From contig MEHQ01001845.1 of NCBI GenBank assembly GCA_008828725.1, positions 112,607 through 176,606 on the forward strand: 64,000 nucleotides of DNA, given 5' to 3'. Below the pieces are notes generated by a model, which was given only the letters and a program-made list of their open reading frames with translations, was not told the origin of the DNA and did no database searches. The DNA is from Saccharina japonica (taxonomy: Eukaryota > Sar > Phaeophyceae > Laminariales > Laminariaceae). Within the stretch, counting starts at the first letter, position 1, and each line of letters begins with the position of its first letter. Made by a program: the position numbers and the translations under genes. Shown here in pieces: positions 23,584 to 34,669 of this stretch.

Positions 23584-24651
23584 GAGCAGTGGCCGAAAAC
23601 GGTTTAACCTGCTGGGTTTGTGGCCCAAACAGGGTACCATTATATTTTAGTGACCGCGACGACCCCAGGGCGCCATCTCATTGGCCAGCCCCGGCCACCA
23701 CCCGACGCTTGGCACAAACCCATAAGGTATACCCGCTTTTGGCTACTCAACCCCCAAGAGGTACCCGATTATTACACCCACCGACCCGAAAATGTCCGGG
23801 CTGTTCGACCACAACGGCCCAACAGCCCACCACGCACCAGCCGACGATTACGACCAAGTACATCGAAGTTCATGCCCCCAGCCAGCCCTGTTACCGACGG
23901 AACCATCTGCTTGATAGATATCCATCCATCTGCTCGACGAATATCCATGATCTGGTTGATTCGCGCAGCCTCTCACTCCCAACCAACCTTGTCACCTCAA
24001 AACACGGCACAGCAGTCGTGGTTGGTTCGCAGTGCCCTCTATCCCTCTCCCAACCAAAAGCCACCTCATCACGGCACAGCAGTAGTAGTAGTTGATTCGC
24101 ACCCTCTCCCAACCAAAAAACACCGCTCTCTCTCTCCGTCCTCGACGAACCACCAACCACCAGCCACCTCACAGCACAGCAGTAGTATAGTAGCTCGTAG
24201 AGTATTCACAGCGCTCTCTCTTTCCTCCTCCCAAGAGCAGGCCACCTCATCACGGCACAGCAATAGTAGTTTATTCACTCCCTCTCCCACCCACAAATCA
24301 CCACTCTCTCCCTAATCTCCGAACCACCAGCTGCTGGATACGTCGTAATACGCCGTGATACGTATGCTGGTGAGTGGTACGTCGAAATCGTCGGCTGGTG
24401 CGTGGTGGGCTGCTGGGCCGTTGTGGTCGAACAGCCCGGACATTTTCGGGTAGGTGGATGTAATAATCGGGTATCTCTTGGGGGTTGAGGAGCCAAAAGC
24501 GGGTATACCCGATGGGTTTGTGGCCAGCGTCGGGTGGTGGCCGGCGCTGGCCAATGAGCTGGCGCCCTGGGGTCCTCGCGGTCACTAAAATGCAATGGTA
24601 TCCTGTTTTGGCCACAAACCCATCGGGTATACCCGATTTCGTCCACTGCTC
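23584..24651. mobile_element. Mutator-like foldback element with arms of about 260-290 bp
   Basis: The left arm (23584 to about 23870) and the right arm (about 24390-24651) are near-perfect inverted repeats. The left end is GAGCAGTGGCCGAAAACG and the right end is the complement of GAGCAGTGGACGAAATCG. The flanks AAAAAGCAA and AAAAAACTA agree at seven of nine bases, consistent with a 9-bp duplication. The centre (about 23970-24300) holds repeats with CACGGCACAGCAGTAGTAG. The ends resemble the copies at 32236, 39922 and 50602. There is no transposase. Confidence 0.8.
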
Positions 24652-25639
24652 AAAAAACTAAAACAAAACAAGGCGCAAACAAATACAAAAATAAACGTTT
24701 GTATCCCTCAAGTTATCCCTCTTGTGACGTTAAAGGGAAACCTTGAATATGAAAATGTGACGTTTTGTAGCAAAAAAGCACCGCGTGGTTCGGGGATGAG
24801 ACACCTCGGCGCCCGAAGAACGATGCAAGGAATCACGCGGCATGGAGACGACGTGGTCCTAGCCGTACAGCTGGGAACTCATGCTGCACGTCGACGGTTA
24901 ATATCTCCAGTACTTTTCTTTGTTTGTTTTGTCGCTACGTCGGGGTCTCCAACGGTATATATATAACGCCTTGCCTTAATCATGGAATTTAGGCCTGTCC
25001 CGATTTCTTTGCTGCGAGGTTTTTACATCAACCCAAGAGGTGTTCAAATCTCGCGGATCGGGTCGGGTCGGGTCTAGTCAGGGCGCTTTTCACGTCTCGC
25101 GGGTCAGCTCGGGTCAGCTGATCCGACCCGACCCGGCTTGACCCGCGAGGTTTGGCCTGACTCGCGAACATCCTTAGTATTTTTTCGCGAAATTCAATTA
25201 TAATACGAATGGCATAGCCGAATGACGACACTTTGTGTCCCTCGTTAATACTGGTCCTTGGCGGCGCTGCAGCCGGCGGAGCCTGCGTGTTAAACAATCC
25301 GGTGGCGCGTCACTGATCGATGTGACTACAGTCGGCCGCCAGATTGGGTGTGTACGTAGTGTAAGCATTTTGGTTTTTCGTTTTTGTCACATACAGTCGC
25401 ATCTCCCAACAGCTCAGCCCTGATAAACTACGCTTGTGTACCTTGTACGGTATTGACATGTGCTTTATATGCGTATATGCGCATATTCCATCGCACCTGT
25501 TCTGTCTCGAGGTCTCGCACGTCGCAACCTGAAGCACCATCGCAATATATCGTGCAAGTTGTCCGTGGGTGTGTTTCTCTGCCAAACTGAGGCAGAACGC
25601 ACCGCTTCGCCACGCTTGAGCAGTGACCTCGCAGTAGTT
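24652..25639. other. No gene seen; GGGTC palindrome at 25058-25150
   Basis: The only notable object is a stretch where GGGTCGGGTCGGGTC is followed by GACCCGACCCGG, able to form a hairpin. Confidence 0.5.
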
Positions 25640-25880
25640 GTCACTGCTATCAGTGAACTTGTTTTTTCATACAAAGATTGTTTTTTATCGCATTTATTAT
25701 CTTCGCCCTTCCTTTCTCTGTCCTTTTTCTCTAGTCGTAACTCAGATTCGGGGTCACAAAGTAGACTCGTTTCCTCCATCCCCGCTATGGTACGTGCCGT
25801 TCCATTTTTATCTCGAACATATTTCAGCACTTTCTTCCCTCGTCGACTCGCGTCGAGTTCCGCTCTACCCACGCCACGAA
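25640..25880 (-). repeat. Inverted copy of the ACTTTGTGACCCC dispersed repeat
   Basis: On the minus strand it reads CGACGAGGGAAGAAAG, GGCACGTACCATAGCGGGG, CTACTTTGTGACCCCGAATC and GAGTTACGACTA, the same order as at 63515-63690. Confidence 0.75.
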
Positions 25881-25939
25881 GGCGCTCTCAGAAAAATAAT
25901 TGGTTCCATTATGTAAATACAAACAAGGCCAAACTCTCA

Positions 25940-26008
25940 CCACAGTGATATTCGAACTTGGGTACCAATCCTAGTAGCATTTGAAGCTGACCACTAGACT
26001 ACCGGGGC
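25940..26008 (-). repeat. tRNA-like sequence with box A and box B
   Basis: Minus strand: GCCCCGG, then TAGTCTAGTGGTCAG (a good box A), and AAGTTCGAATATC (box B-like) about 35 bases on. The 3' acceptor strand does not pair with GCCCCGG and the anticodon arm is poor, so this is a pseudo-tRNA or SINE head and not a working tRNA. Confidence 0.45.
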
Positions 26009-26010
26009 GA

Positions 26011-26956
26011 TAACTATGTATGGTGGCAGAGTCTTGAGTCAATGCTGAAGTACTGGTGGTTATGGTCGTTTTCAAGGCTGTCTTGGGGGTTCGGCAGCGA
26101 TACTACTGCTTGAAGACACACACACGGTATATATGGTGCAATAAGGGGTCACGGACTAAAGAACTCTGGCCACCGCGGCACTAGGTATCATAGGCAATCG
26201 GCGCGCAAGCCTACCATCTGACGATCTTCATCCTCACCGGGGCTAGATCGCTGCGCGGGTAAGTTCACAAAATGTTGGGCAGTAACAGTATTGAGCATCA
26301 ACACAAATCTGATATATATTGCCGGGAGCGGTGACCGTCGGAATAACTGTAGCCTCCGTGGGAGTCGTACGCACCACGGACAATCGCTAGTTTGGCATGG
26401 TTTCGCACTTTCATCATCCTCGCGAGCGATACGTAGCCGTTTCTTATTTTGTGGACGCACTTCAACCCACGGAAATCATCACCAAAGGCCTAGAATATTT
26501 GCATATGGACAAATACAAAGATATTTGCATAACGGGCAAGGAGCGAGGACACACAGGACCCCCTGTACACACCGCTGTGCGTAGACTGCCTTAAACAACC
26601 TGAAGACAGGTTCGGTATACTACCATTGTCGTTATAGCGAGTGGTATCGAGTTTCTTCTTTTTGTTTGCAGATTTAGGAAACACGCCACCATATTTCGTT
26701 ACGCATCACGCTAACGTTGACGCTTATCTTCGATATTGATGAGGCTCACAACGAGTAGCCTCCTGCGCCTTGCCACCGATATCATATGACTTCCCTTTGT
26801 GAAGGTTTGTGCTCGTTACTGTGTTTACAGACGCCTTTTCCTGCGCCTACGAACAAAGCCATACATATATTTTAAAGCGATCGTCCTTCCTGAACGTGAA
26901 AAAGACGCAACCGATCCGATGCTCAAACTCCGGAACTACACATTGTCTTCAAAACC
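26011..26956. other. Upstream region of the EsV-1-7 gene
   Basis: No conserved promoter element is recognised. In the frame of the gene the nearest upstream stop is TGA at 26897-26899, and 26957 is the first ATG after it. Short open frames between 26290 and 27020 are unrecognised; an upstream exon cannot be ruled out. Confidence 0.4.
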
Positions 26957-29875
26957 ATGGGCCTCATCAATCGATGCTTATTTTTCTGCTCCCTACGCCC
27001 CCACCAGGAAACGATGAACGACGTACGCAAAAACGGCATTGTCGAAGGCACCGTCACCCGGTCCTCGGGCGGCATGGACGCCAACAAGAACCCCGCAGTC
27101 TGCTCTCCGCAGTCAGACGTCGATATGCTGGATGTGAGTCGCCGAAAATGCGGACACCCAGGCTGCCCCAAATGGCCGACGTACGGCGAGGACGGCACCA
27201 ACAAACCGCTGTTCTGCTCGCCGCACGCAAATAAGGGGCTGGTAAACGTCGTTTCGAAGAGGTGCGCCAAGCCAGGATGCCTGAAGGTCCCGGCGTATGG
27301 CCCAGACAACAGCAAGAAAGCGGTATTTTGCGCGCCGCACGCCGAGGAGGGAATGATCAACGTCACGTGTAGGAGGTGCTCTCACCCGGGCTGCTTGAAA
27401 GTTCCGGCCTACGGCGTGGGTGGAAGCAAGAGGGCGGAATTCTGCTCCCCACACTCCAAGGCAGGGATGGTGAACATGACATGCAGGACGTGTTCTCACC
27501 CAGGTTGCGAAACGACCCCGTCCTTCGGCCCGGCCGGCAGTAGCAAGCGGAAGTTCTGCTCCAAACACGCCCAGGAGGGGATGATAAATGTCGTCTCGAG
27601 GAAGTGCGCTCACCCAGATTGCTCCAAATTCCCGTCGTATGGTGCGAAAGGCAGCAGCAAGCCGGTATTTTGTGCCCCACACGCCCATGAGGGTATGACT
27701 AACGTCACGTCCAGGGTATTCTCGCCGCCTGGTTGCGTGAACGCCCCGGTGCAAAGTGCTATCAGTGACACCAAGACCGAAGGCACTCTCCCGGAATCTA
27801 AGCAGGAGGTTTTGGGGCTCATCGACAACAAGGAATCCGCCGAACGCTGCACAGCAACGTCTGCACAAGAGGCGGACGGCAGTGACAAGCCGGACGTATG
27901 TGCCCCAGACGCCACGGAGGGGATGGATAACGCCACGCTGACAAGGAACTCCAGTCGGGGTTTGGCGAAATCCCCTGAAAGTGGCGTCGGCACCAGCAAG
28001 AAGCAGGGATTGCGTATGCCGGAATCCAAGCGGGGGGTGGCCGACGTCATTGGCAACAAGTGCACCGCCGAGGGCTGCACCAAATCCCCGTGCTACGGTA
28101 TGAACGGCGCGAGAAAGCCTCAATTTTGCGCTCCGCACGCCATGGAGGGCATGGTTAATGTCACACATAGGAGGTGCTCTCACCCAGAGTGCATGAAAAA
28201 ACCGGCTTTCGGTGTGGAGGGGAGCCGAAAGCCGGAGTTCTGTTTCCAGCACGCCGAGGAGGGGATGGTTAACGTCACATCCCGGAGGTGCTCCAAACCA
28301 GGCTGCAAGAAAACCCCGTCTTACGGTGTGGACGGCACAAACAAAGCGGAATTCTGCGCCCCGCACGCCTTGAAAGGGATGGTCAATCTTACGTGCAGGA
28401 AGTGCGCCCATCCCGGTTGCCCGAAAGTCCCGGCATACGGCCTGGACGGCAGCAGGAAGGCGATTTTCTGCTCTCCGCACGCAGATGACGGGATGGTCAA
28501 TGTCACGCGTGGAAGGTGCGGCAGCCCGGGCTGCGTGAAAACTCCGACTTATGGTCTGGCGGGCACCCACAAGCGGAGGTTCTGCGCTGCGCACGCGGAG
28601 AAGGGGATGATTAACGTCGTCTCCAGGAAGTGCTCCCACCCGGATTGCGTGAAAGTTCCGGCCTACGGCCGAGAAGGCAGCAACAAGCCTGAATACTGCG
28701 CGGCGCACGCCATCAAAGGGATGAACAACATCACGTGTAGAAGGTGCTCTCAGCCGGGCTGCGGTAAAAACCCGGCGTATGCCGTGGCCGGCAGCATCAA
28801 GCCGGAGTTCTGCGCCCGGCACGCGAAAGATGGAATGGTGAACGTCATCTCGAGGACGTGTCGCCACGAAGGTTGCAACAAATCCCCGTCGTACGGTCTG
28901 GACGGCAGCAAGAAGGGAGTTTCTTGCGCTGAACACTCCACCGAGGGCATGGTGAACGTGGTGTCAAAGAGGTGCGTCCACCCGGGGTGCTTCAAGTCGC
29001 CGTCGTATGGTGTGGAGGGAAACAGGAAGCCGGAGTTTTGCGCGCCGCACGCGAGCGAGGGCATGGTGAACGTCACATGCAGAAGGTGCTCTCACCCGCG
29101 TTGCAGAAATTGGCCTAGCTACGGCGCTCGCGGTAACGAAAAGGCGGTGTTTTGCACGCGACACGCAAAGGTCGGGATGGTGAAGGTCACCGCTGTGAGG
29201 TTCTCCCGCCTAGGTAGGACGACGCAGTCTATGGGCGCCGTGGGAGACAGCAGCGAGCCGGACGTATCCCCACCTCGCGCGAAGGAGGGTGCGGCTGACG
29301 TCGCGTCCGGGGTGTGCTCCCACCAAGGCTGCACGGCAAAGGTGCTGCCCGGCTTGGGCGGCGACGAGACTGGCGACACCTGCGTACGACACACTAAAGG
29401 GGGCTTGGTATACGCCTACCTGCAGAGCAGACTGTTCTCCAACAACAAGGGCAATGAGGGTGATCTCGGTGAGGGTGAGGGGGTGGGCTCGGGAGAGGAT
29501 GCTGATAGCACGGTTAGTGCCGGGGGAACGAAGCGGAATGGCGACGTTTTGCTTGAATCAGCCGGCCATCCGGAGACTTCCTCATCGGGAACGGCTAGCA
29601 GAGGGACCAAACGTCCGTTTTTCGAACCTCCTGCTGGCGCGGTTGTGAGGGAGGAAGAACCTCCATCCTTGGAACAAACTGCTGCTGTTGTTGCCGGGTT
29701 GAAGTCGGATCTGTGGGTTTCCCCGGACGTGCCATCCTCCGAGCTTCAAGCTGGAGGCGAGGGTTTGTTTGAAACAGAAGCGTACACAGCCTCTGCGTGG
29801 ACGCAGTGGGCGACGGGCGCGAAACGTTCGCGCGTGGAGTCTGGCAGGGTGATCAAGAGGGAAATACCGGGGTAG
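26957..29875 (+). CDS. EsV-1-7 tandem-repeat zinc-binding protein, 972 aa
   Basis: The protein is almost entirely tandem 38-residue units of the form C-X4-C-X16-C-X2-H-X12, the EsV-1-7 motif. The first full unit starts at Cys65 and units follow every 38 residues, in exact register, to Cys787 (unit 20). Units 1-5, 9-18 and 20 keep all four putative metal ligands (16 units). Units 6, 7, 8 and 19, and a unit before the first one (Cys49 kept, His to Gln52), have lost ligands but not the spacing. A typical unit reads CSHPGCLKVPAYG. The tail (about 813-972) is Gly/Glu/Ser-rich with basic patches (GTKRPFF, GAKRSRV) that could be nuclear signals. The family is named for a phaeovirus EsV-1 gene, and the brown algal IMM developmental regulator belongs to it; the biochemical role is not established. 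The first ATG (AAAACCATGG context) was chosen; ATGs at 27014 and 27074 are alternatives. No intron is needed. Confidence 0.93.
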   Translation: MGLINRCLFFCSLRPHQETMNDVRKNGIVEGTVTRSSGGMDANKNPAVCSPQSDVDMLDVSRRKCGHPGCPKWPTYGEDGTNKPLFCSPHANKGLVNVVSKRCAKPGCLKVPAYGPDNSKKAVFCAPHAEEGMINVTCRRCSHPGCLKVPAYGVGGSKRAEFCSPHSKAGMVNMTCRTCSHPGCETTPSFGPAGSSKRKFCSKHAQEGMINVVSRKCAHPDCSKFPSYGAKGSSKPVFCAPHAHEGMTNVTSRVFSPPGCVNAPVQSAISDTKTEGTLPESKQEVLGLIDNKESAERCTATSAQEADGSDKPDVCAPDATEGMDNATLTRNSSRGLAKSPESGVGTSKKQGLRMPESKRGVADVIGNKCTAEGCTKSPCYGMNGARKPQFCAPHAMEGMVNVTHRRCSHPECMKKPAFGVEGSRKPEFCFQHAEEGMVNVTSRRCSKPGCKKTPSYGVDGTNKAEFCAPHALKGMVNLTCRKCAHPGCPKVPAYGLDGSRKAIFCSPHADDGMVNVTRGRCGSPGCVKTPTYGLAGTHKRRFCAAHAEKGMINVVSRKCSHPDCVKVPAYGREGSNKPEYCAAHAIKGMNNITCRRCSQPGCGKNPAYAVAGSIKPEFCARHAKDGMVNVISRTCRHEGCNKSPSYGLDGSKKGVSCAEHSTEGMVNVVSKRCVHPGCFKSPSYGVEGNRKPEFCAPHASEGMVNVTCRRCSHPRCRNWPSYGARGNEKAVFCTRHAKVGMVKVTAVRFSRLGRTTQSMGAVGDSSEPDVSPPRAKEGAADVASGVCSHQGCTAKVLPGLGGDETGDTCVRHTKGGLVYAYLQSRLFSNNKGNEGDLGEGEGVGSGEDADSTVSAGGTKRNGDVLLESAGHPETSSSGTASRGTKRPFFEPPAGAVVREEEPPSLEQTAAVVAGLKSDLWVSPDVPSSELQAGGEGLFETEAYTASAWTQWATGAKRSRVESGRVIKREIPG

Positions 29876-30233
29876 ATATAGACGTAGACCCCAGGAAAAA
29901 GTTCTCCACAAATGGCCACATCAGCTCTGTGTGGCCTCGTCTTGGATAATATATGTACATGTATTTTCCGTTTTGGTAGGTTTAGAGCACTCTTCGGTCG
30001 TTCGAACGATGTACCCGTCTGTTGAGTGTAAGCGACTTGAATTGATTTCATTCTTCTTGCGCTGTATCTCAGTGCTATAGAGCGTCCCTCGGTTCCTGCA
30101 TCGTGCATACGACACGCCGTGCACACACAACCCCGTCTTCAATTAATAAAAGAGCTGTTCTTGTCGTCCAGCCAAGTGTCGGTGTGTACTCGTAGCAGGG
30201 ATGGGTTCGTGCCGCATCTTTCATCTCGTGTGG
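29876..30233 (+). other. 3' flank of the EsV-1-7 gene
   Basis: Holds a possible polyadenylation hexamer AATAAA at 30145-30150, 270 bases past the stop. Algal signals are often not canonical, so this is tentative. Confidence 0.35.
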
Positions 30234-30467
30234 GACTGGTGCTACGATAGGGGGTACCCGCATTCTCACTATGCCGGGTTTTGGCCACTCGGGCTCCGAA
30301 TCTAACTGCAAATTGGACCTAAACATAGCTTGTTCGCGTTACGTAACAAAACCTCCAATGGCGGTGCATGTATACAAAAAGAAAGGCTTATGAATACAAC
30401 GCAGTTAAGCAGTCACTCGGCCGAGTGGCTCTGCGCAGGTGAAAACCAAGCACCTATACATGACCCC
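30234..30467 (-). mobile_element. MITE family C, inverted copy
   Basis: Left end GACTGGTGCTACGATAGG. Then come, in reverse order, the family C markers CTGCAAATTGGACCTAAAC, GTTCGCGTTACGTAAC and GCAGTTAAGCAGTCACTCGG, up to CACCTATACATGACCCC. The terminal repeat at the right is missing. Confidence 0.85.
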
Positions 30468-31701
30468 ACGGGACCGTTCAAATTCACACCGAGTTGCCAG
30501 ACAATTGCTGTGTTGTCTCTCCCAAACGTAACCTGACCTGCAGTAGAGGGTAGGCTTTCAAGGGGAAATGGGGGGGGGTATTGTCTGCGGTGAAACGGTA
30601 CAATCCACGGTCTCGATATTTGTTGGCCAAATATGACCCCCTACTTATTACCTGGATATCAACGCATACACTCCAGGTAAAGCGTGCAGATGCCCCCATT
30701 GACCACTCATCATGTCAGAACGCGAAACCAAGTCTCTCGGTGTCATGGGATGTAATGATGTGCGCATTGCATGTCTTAAGGCACGCTTGGTGCTGGATAG
30801 TTCTACCCTTTTTGGTAGGAAATCGGCGCTCCGGCGCCAAAGGAAATCACCGTGGGAGCCACTGCCCCCCCTGAATTCAAACCAAACGTAGCCGAATTTC
30901 TTAGGTACTACGAGCTGGGCTGGCCAAGATCAGCTTTTTAATCGGCCAGGCACTTGCTCAGTCCGTTTTTGCGAGCTTTGATCTGAAAACTTGACACGTG
31001 CTGCATAATGACAATAGTCTTTCGAGGCGATTATCTACTGCACTTTTTTTTTTTTTTTTGTGAACTATTGATGGGCACATTTCAGAAAATCCGGAAATTG
31101 GTTTCGGCCACAACTGACAGAAAAACAAATAATCAAAAGGTGCAGCAGGCAATGCATTTGTCTTGCCCTAAACTAAGACGTATACATACTTAAGGGGAAA
31201 GAAAGGAAAACGGGGGTGAGAACCCCACATTTTGTGCTTCTCCCCGTAGTGTGTGTTGTCTTCCCATTACACCCGTTCTTTCTACCCAACCACATCAGTA
31301 CACCCAGTGTGTTTCCTGATTCATAATCCCAGAGAGATACAAATGATGGGGTCACAGACTGTGAAATAGAGAAAAACCAAAAACAAGATAAACGCAAATT
31401 AACGGGCAAGGCAAGTGAGATGCTAAAGTACCGAGTACGAGAACCCAACGACACGAGCCGAACCGAAAAAAAGAACAAAAAGACGAATAAAAAAAAAGAA
31501 TTAGTCTTGAATTTGTATAGGGAATCTTACGTACGCCATATCTCTTGATGATCGCGGCGAACTAGGCGATGGTGAGGATATCAGTCGATTCGTCGCCCCT
31601 CAAGGAAGCTGCACACCGATTTTGAGTGAAATTCGCAAGACAAGGGTGGTGGAGTTTATTACCAGGTATACTGATGGGCTCTAATATCGACATACAACAG
31701 C
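30468..31701. other. No gene seen
   Basis: Nothing recognised apart from a poly-T run at about 31034-31050. Confidence 0.4.
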
Positions 31702-32172
31702 CGATTTTCCTAATTGAGAATTGCCTTTCCGATGAGAATGAAAATCGATTTGAGTACTTTGTTATTGTTTAAGAGTTGTATTTCGCTCACGATCAAAATT
31801 CAACCAAGAAAATATGTTCCTCGATGGTATAGGTATCGATCCACGAAAAACTAAATTAAATCAACCCTGACGTGCTCGAAAACCAGGATTTAAGGGAATT
31901 TGCATTTATGAACGAAGTACCTCGCCCATAAATCCAGATTTTCTGGGATCTTCGATATCTCGCCCTGCACATTGTCGGAAGGCAAATAATATAATAATAT
32001 CTTGAGACTATCGATGCCGATTTCGTTTTTTTTCGTCATCGACGCGAGTCACAACTGACAATAGTTTACAGTGAAAAAAATGACTGTGAGGGAAGTACAT
32101 CTCTCACAATTAAAAAAAGAATATATTCGATTTTCATTCTCATCGAAAAGGCAATTCTCAATTAGGAAAATC
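31702..32172. mobile_element. Foldback element, 471 bp, with arms of about 46 bp
   Basis: The left arm 31702-31749 (CGATTTTCCTAATTGAGAAT...) and the right arm 32128-32172 (its complement, ending CTCAATTAGGAAAATC) are inverted. The inner words GAAGGCAAATAATATAATAA recur near 45265, suggesting a dispersed family. Confidence 0.75.
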
Positions 32173-32235
32173 AACTGTTATATATATATATACCTCGTAG
32201 CTCGTTTAACTAAGAAGGCATGGTCTTTCTAGTTT

Positions 32236-32861
32236 GGGCAGTGGCCAAAAACCGGTATACCTGGTACGTTTGCGGCCAAAGAAAGGTAAATACTTGAAAT
32301 CATGTAAAAAACGCACTCCATGTGCCCTGCCATTGGTCCACAAAACTCGTTGTACCTGTTTTTGCCTCTTTAAAACCCAGGTACACCTGATTTTGTCTAC
32401 TCTGATTGACTTTCACCTTTTTGTTGTCGTTGTTAAGCCAACCAGAAGCCCTTCATAGTTCCACCCTATGCCCCCTATACAAATGCCGACGTACGCGGAG
32501 GCCCCCTCCTCCCTTCGCACCTCGCACCACACGCCACTCGAGCGACACACATATATCTGCCTGCACACCTCCGGCGGAATAATACGAGATAGAAGGCTCC
32601 CCTTCGGGAGTGTAGTTGACTTGGAATACCAGGGGTGTCGCAAGCTGAGAAGGGAGACTACAGCAGCAGGCGTTCGTTCCTTGTACTATTAATAGCAGCT
32701 ACTCGTATACGTAGCCACCGGGCGAGCACGAAGAACACGAAAAAACTCTACTTTGCGTTGCAAGGAACGGCAGGTTCGTGGGGGCGTTTTAAAATTAATT
32801 TTAGTATGTACCTGTTTTTGGCCCCGAACGGACCAGGTGTACCTGTTTTTGGCCGCTGCCC
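32236..32861. mobile_element. Mutator-like MITE, 626 bp
   Basis: Left end GGGCAGTGGCCAAAAACCGG and right end TTTTTGGCCGCTGCCC, with a second, inner inverted word (TACCTGG...CAGGTGTACC). The flanks TTCTAGTTT and TCCTAGTGT match at seven of nine bases, fitting a decayed 9-bp duplication. No coding frame is supported. Confidence 0.8.
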
Positions 32862-34116
32862 TCCTAGTGTTCTATTTTTGTTTTTGATGAATTTAACTCG
32901 GATTTCGAAAATCCCAACGTCGGCAGACGCGCTGTACACTCGGGAACACACAGCTACTAACTTTGCGTCGAAATGTTTCGAAATTATTGAGAAACCGCCG
33001 GACGAGTAAAACATACATTATTGGCCAGCCCAGCTCGCATAGACCTGCTGTAGTAGCATGCTATACTCGTATGATGATGGAACAGTTCAAACGTGTCCGC
33101 AATAATATTAAGCCGGCCAAACCGCCACAAAACAGTATGCTGGTGTCTTTTATGCCCATCGACGGTAGATAGTCACCGCAAGGCACAGCAAATCAAAGAT
33201 GGAGACAAGTTTCTGTTTCTGTCGAACGGCCCTAATCAGGAATATGTTTTACTCTTGTCCAGGTCTTATCTGGTAGAAACTGCCCCAAGTTTTTTCAGGG
33301 GGCAGGAAAGAAACCTAACCACGATTTACGATATTTCCAGCAAAACTTTCCTCGAAACAGCAACAACAGCAGCAAACCACACGCACCTCCCGAGTCGCAA
33401 AGCAAGGCAACACATACATAGAGGGTATCAACAAGACATACCCACCGTCACCACACACACAATCGCCAGCTAGATCAGCAGCTGCCTAACGCACCAGCCA
33501 CCAGCAGCAACACGCGGTCGACAGCCCCAGAAACACTCGTGTCTCGACCGTTCGGATGTTTGGCGGAGGCGGATACTATATACAGGTCACGAGTGACGGG
33601 TGCTACGGTATAGGGTTGCACCCAACCGGAAAGGCTTGTTCGAGTGACCCCTGGAGGGGTACTCTGGGTCGTGGAAAGAAGTAAGCTCCACGTGATGTAT
33701 ATATATATAGCACCGTCGTAGACACAAGAAAGGGGGAGAAACATGGAGAAACATAAAGAAACATAAAGTGAGGCGATGGAAATCGCCCCAAACCGCCAAG
33801 TGCTCCACAGAGAAACACGCATATTTCCTCTGTGGAACTCCCAAATACCGTTACATAAATATCCCTGCACCAAGAGTACGTTAGCACTCTGAACAGCCTC
33901 CCTGCTTTCTACTTGGTGAATGGGATGACACATAATACCTCAGGATACCATGGTGGTACGTCAATATCACCAAAAAAACAAAAATATCATACGTAATTAA
34001 TGGAAAACCAAAAACTACCCAGCCTTCCCGTCGTCGAGGTCATCAGCTTGGATACAAATTGTATTCAACACCGGATACATGTCCGAAAATCATAACCTCA
34101 AGCCTCAAACATTTCT
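32862..34116. other. No gene seen
   Basis: A GTGACGGGTGCTACGGTATAG word at about 33594 resembles a MITE end, but no partner end was found nearby. Confidence 0.4.
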
Positions 34117-34395
34117 CGGAAAAGTTACTCTCAGAAAAATCAACTCTCGGAAAAATCAACTCTCAGAAATAAATCAACTCTCAGAAAAATCAACTCTCAG
34201 AAATTAATCAACTCTCGAAAAAAATCATCTCTCAGAAATAAATCAACTCTCAGAAAAATCAACTCTCAGAAATTAATCAACTCTCGAAAAAAATCATCTC
34301 TCAGAAATAAATCAGCGCTCAGAAAAATCGAATCTCAGAAATAAATCAACTCTCATGAAATCGACCTTCAGAAATAAATCAACTCTCAGAAAAAC
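34117..34395 (+). repeat. AATCAACTCTCAGAAA tandem array
   Basis: About 14 units of 16-20 bp, AATCAACTCTCAGAAAA alternating with AATCAACTCTCAGAAATAA, with a larger repeat of about 75 bp visible at 34176-34310. Confidence 0.88.
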
Positions 34396-34669
34396 AAAAC
34401 GAAAATTAGTCCAGAACACATAAAATCAAAATAGCCTCCCTGCGTCCAAAAACACTCCGTTCGTTCAAATTGCAAAGACTCAAAGTTCACAACGTCCAAA
34501 CCACATTGAAATCACTCATCATATTTTATAGATTCCAAAACTAAAAGCTAAATATTAGCAGTTGCCTCTCTACGGGGAGCACACTACGAGTAAATCCAAT
34601 CAATCGGAATCGTCAAGAAATCAGCATTCCTGTCATCGAACAAACGTGCCAGTCTTCAGACCACGTACT

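Noticed and set aside
27113-28936. 607-codon minus-strand frame as a gene
   Set aside because: It mirrors the 114-bp units of the EsV-1-7 gene; no family matches, while the plus strand shows conserved ligands.
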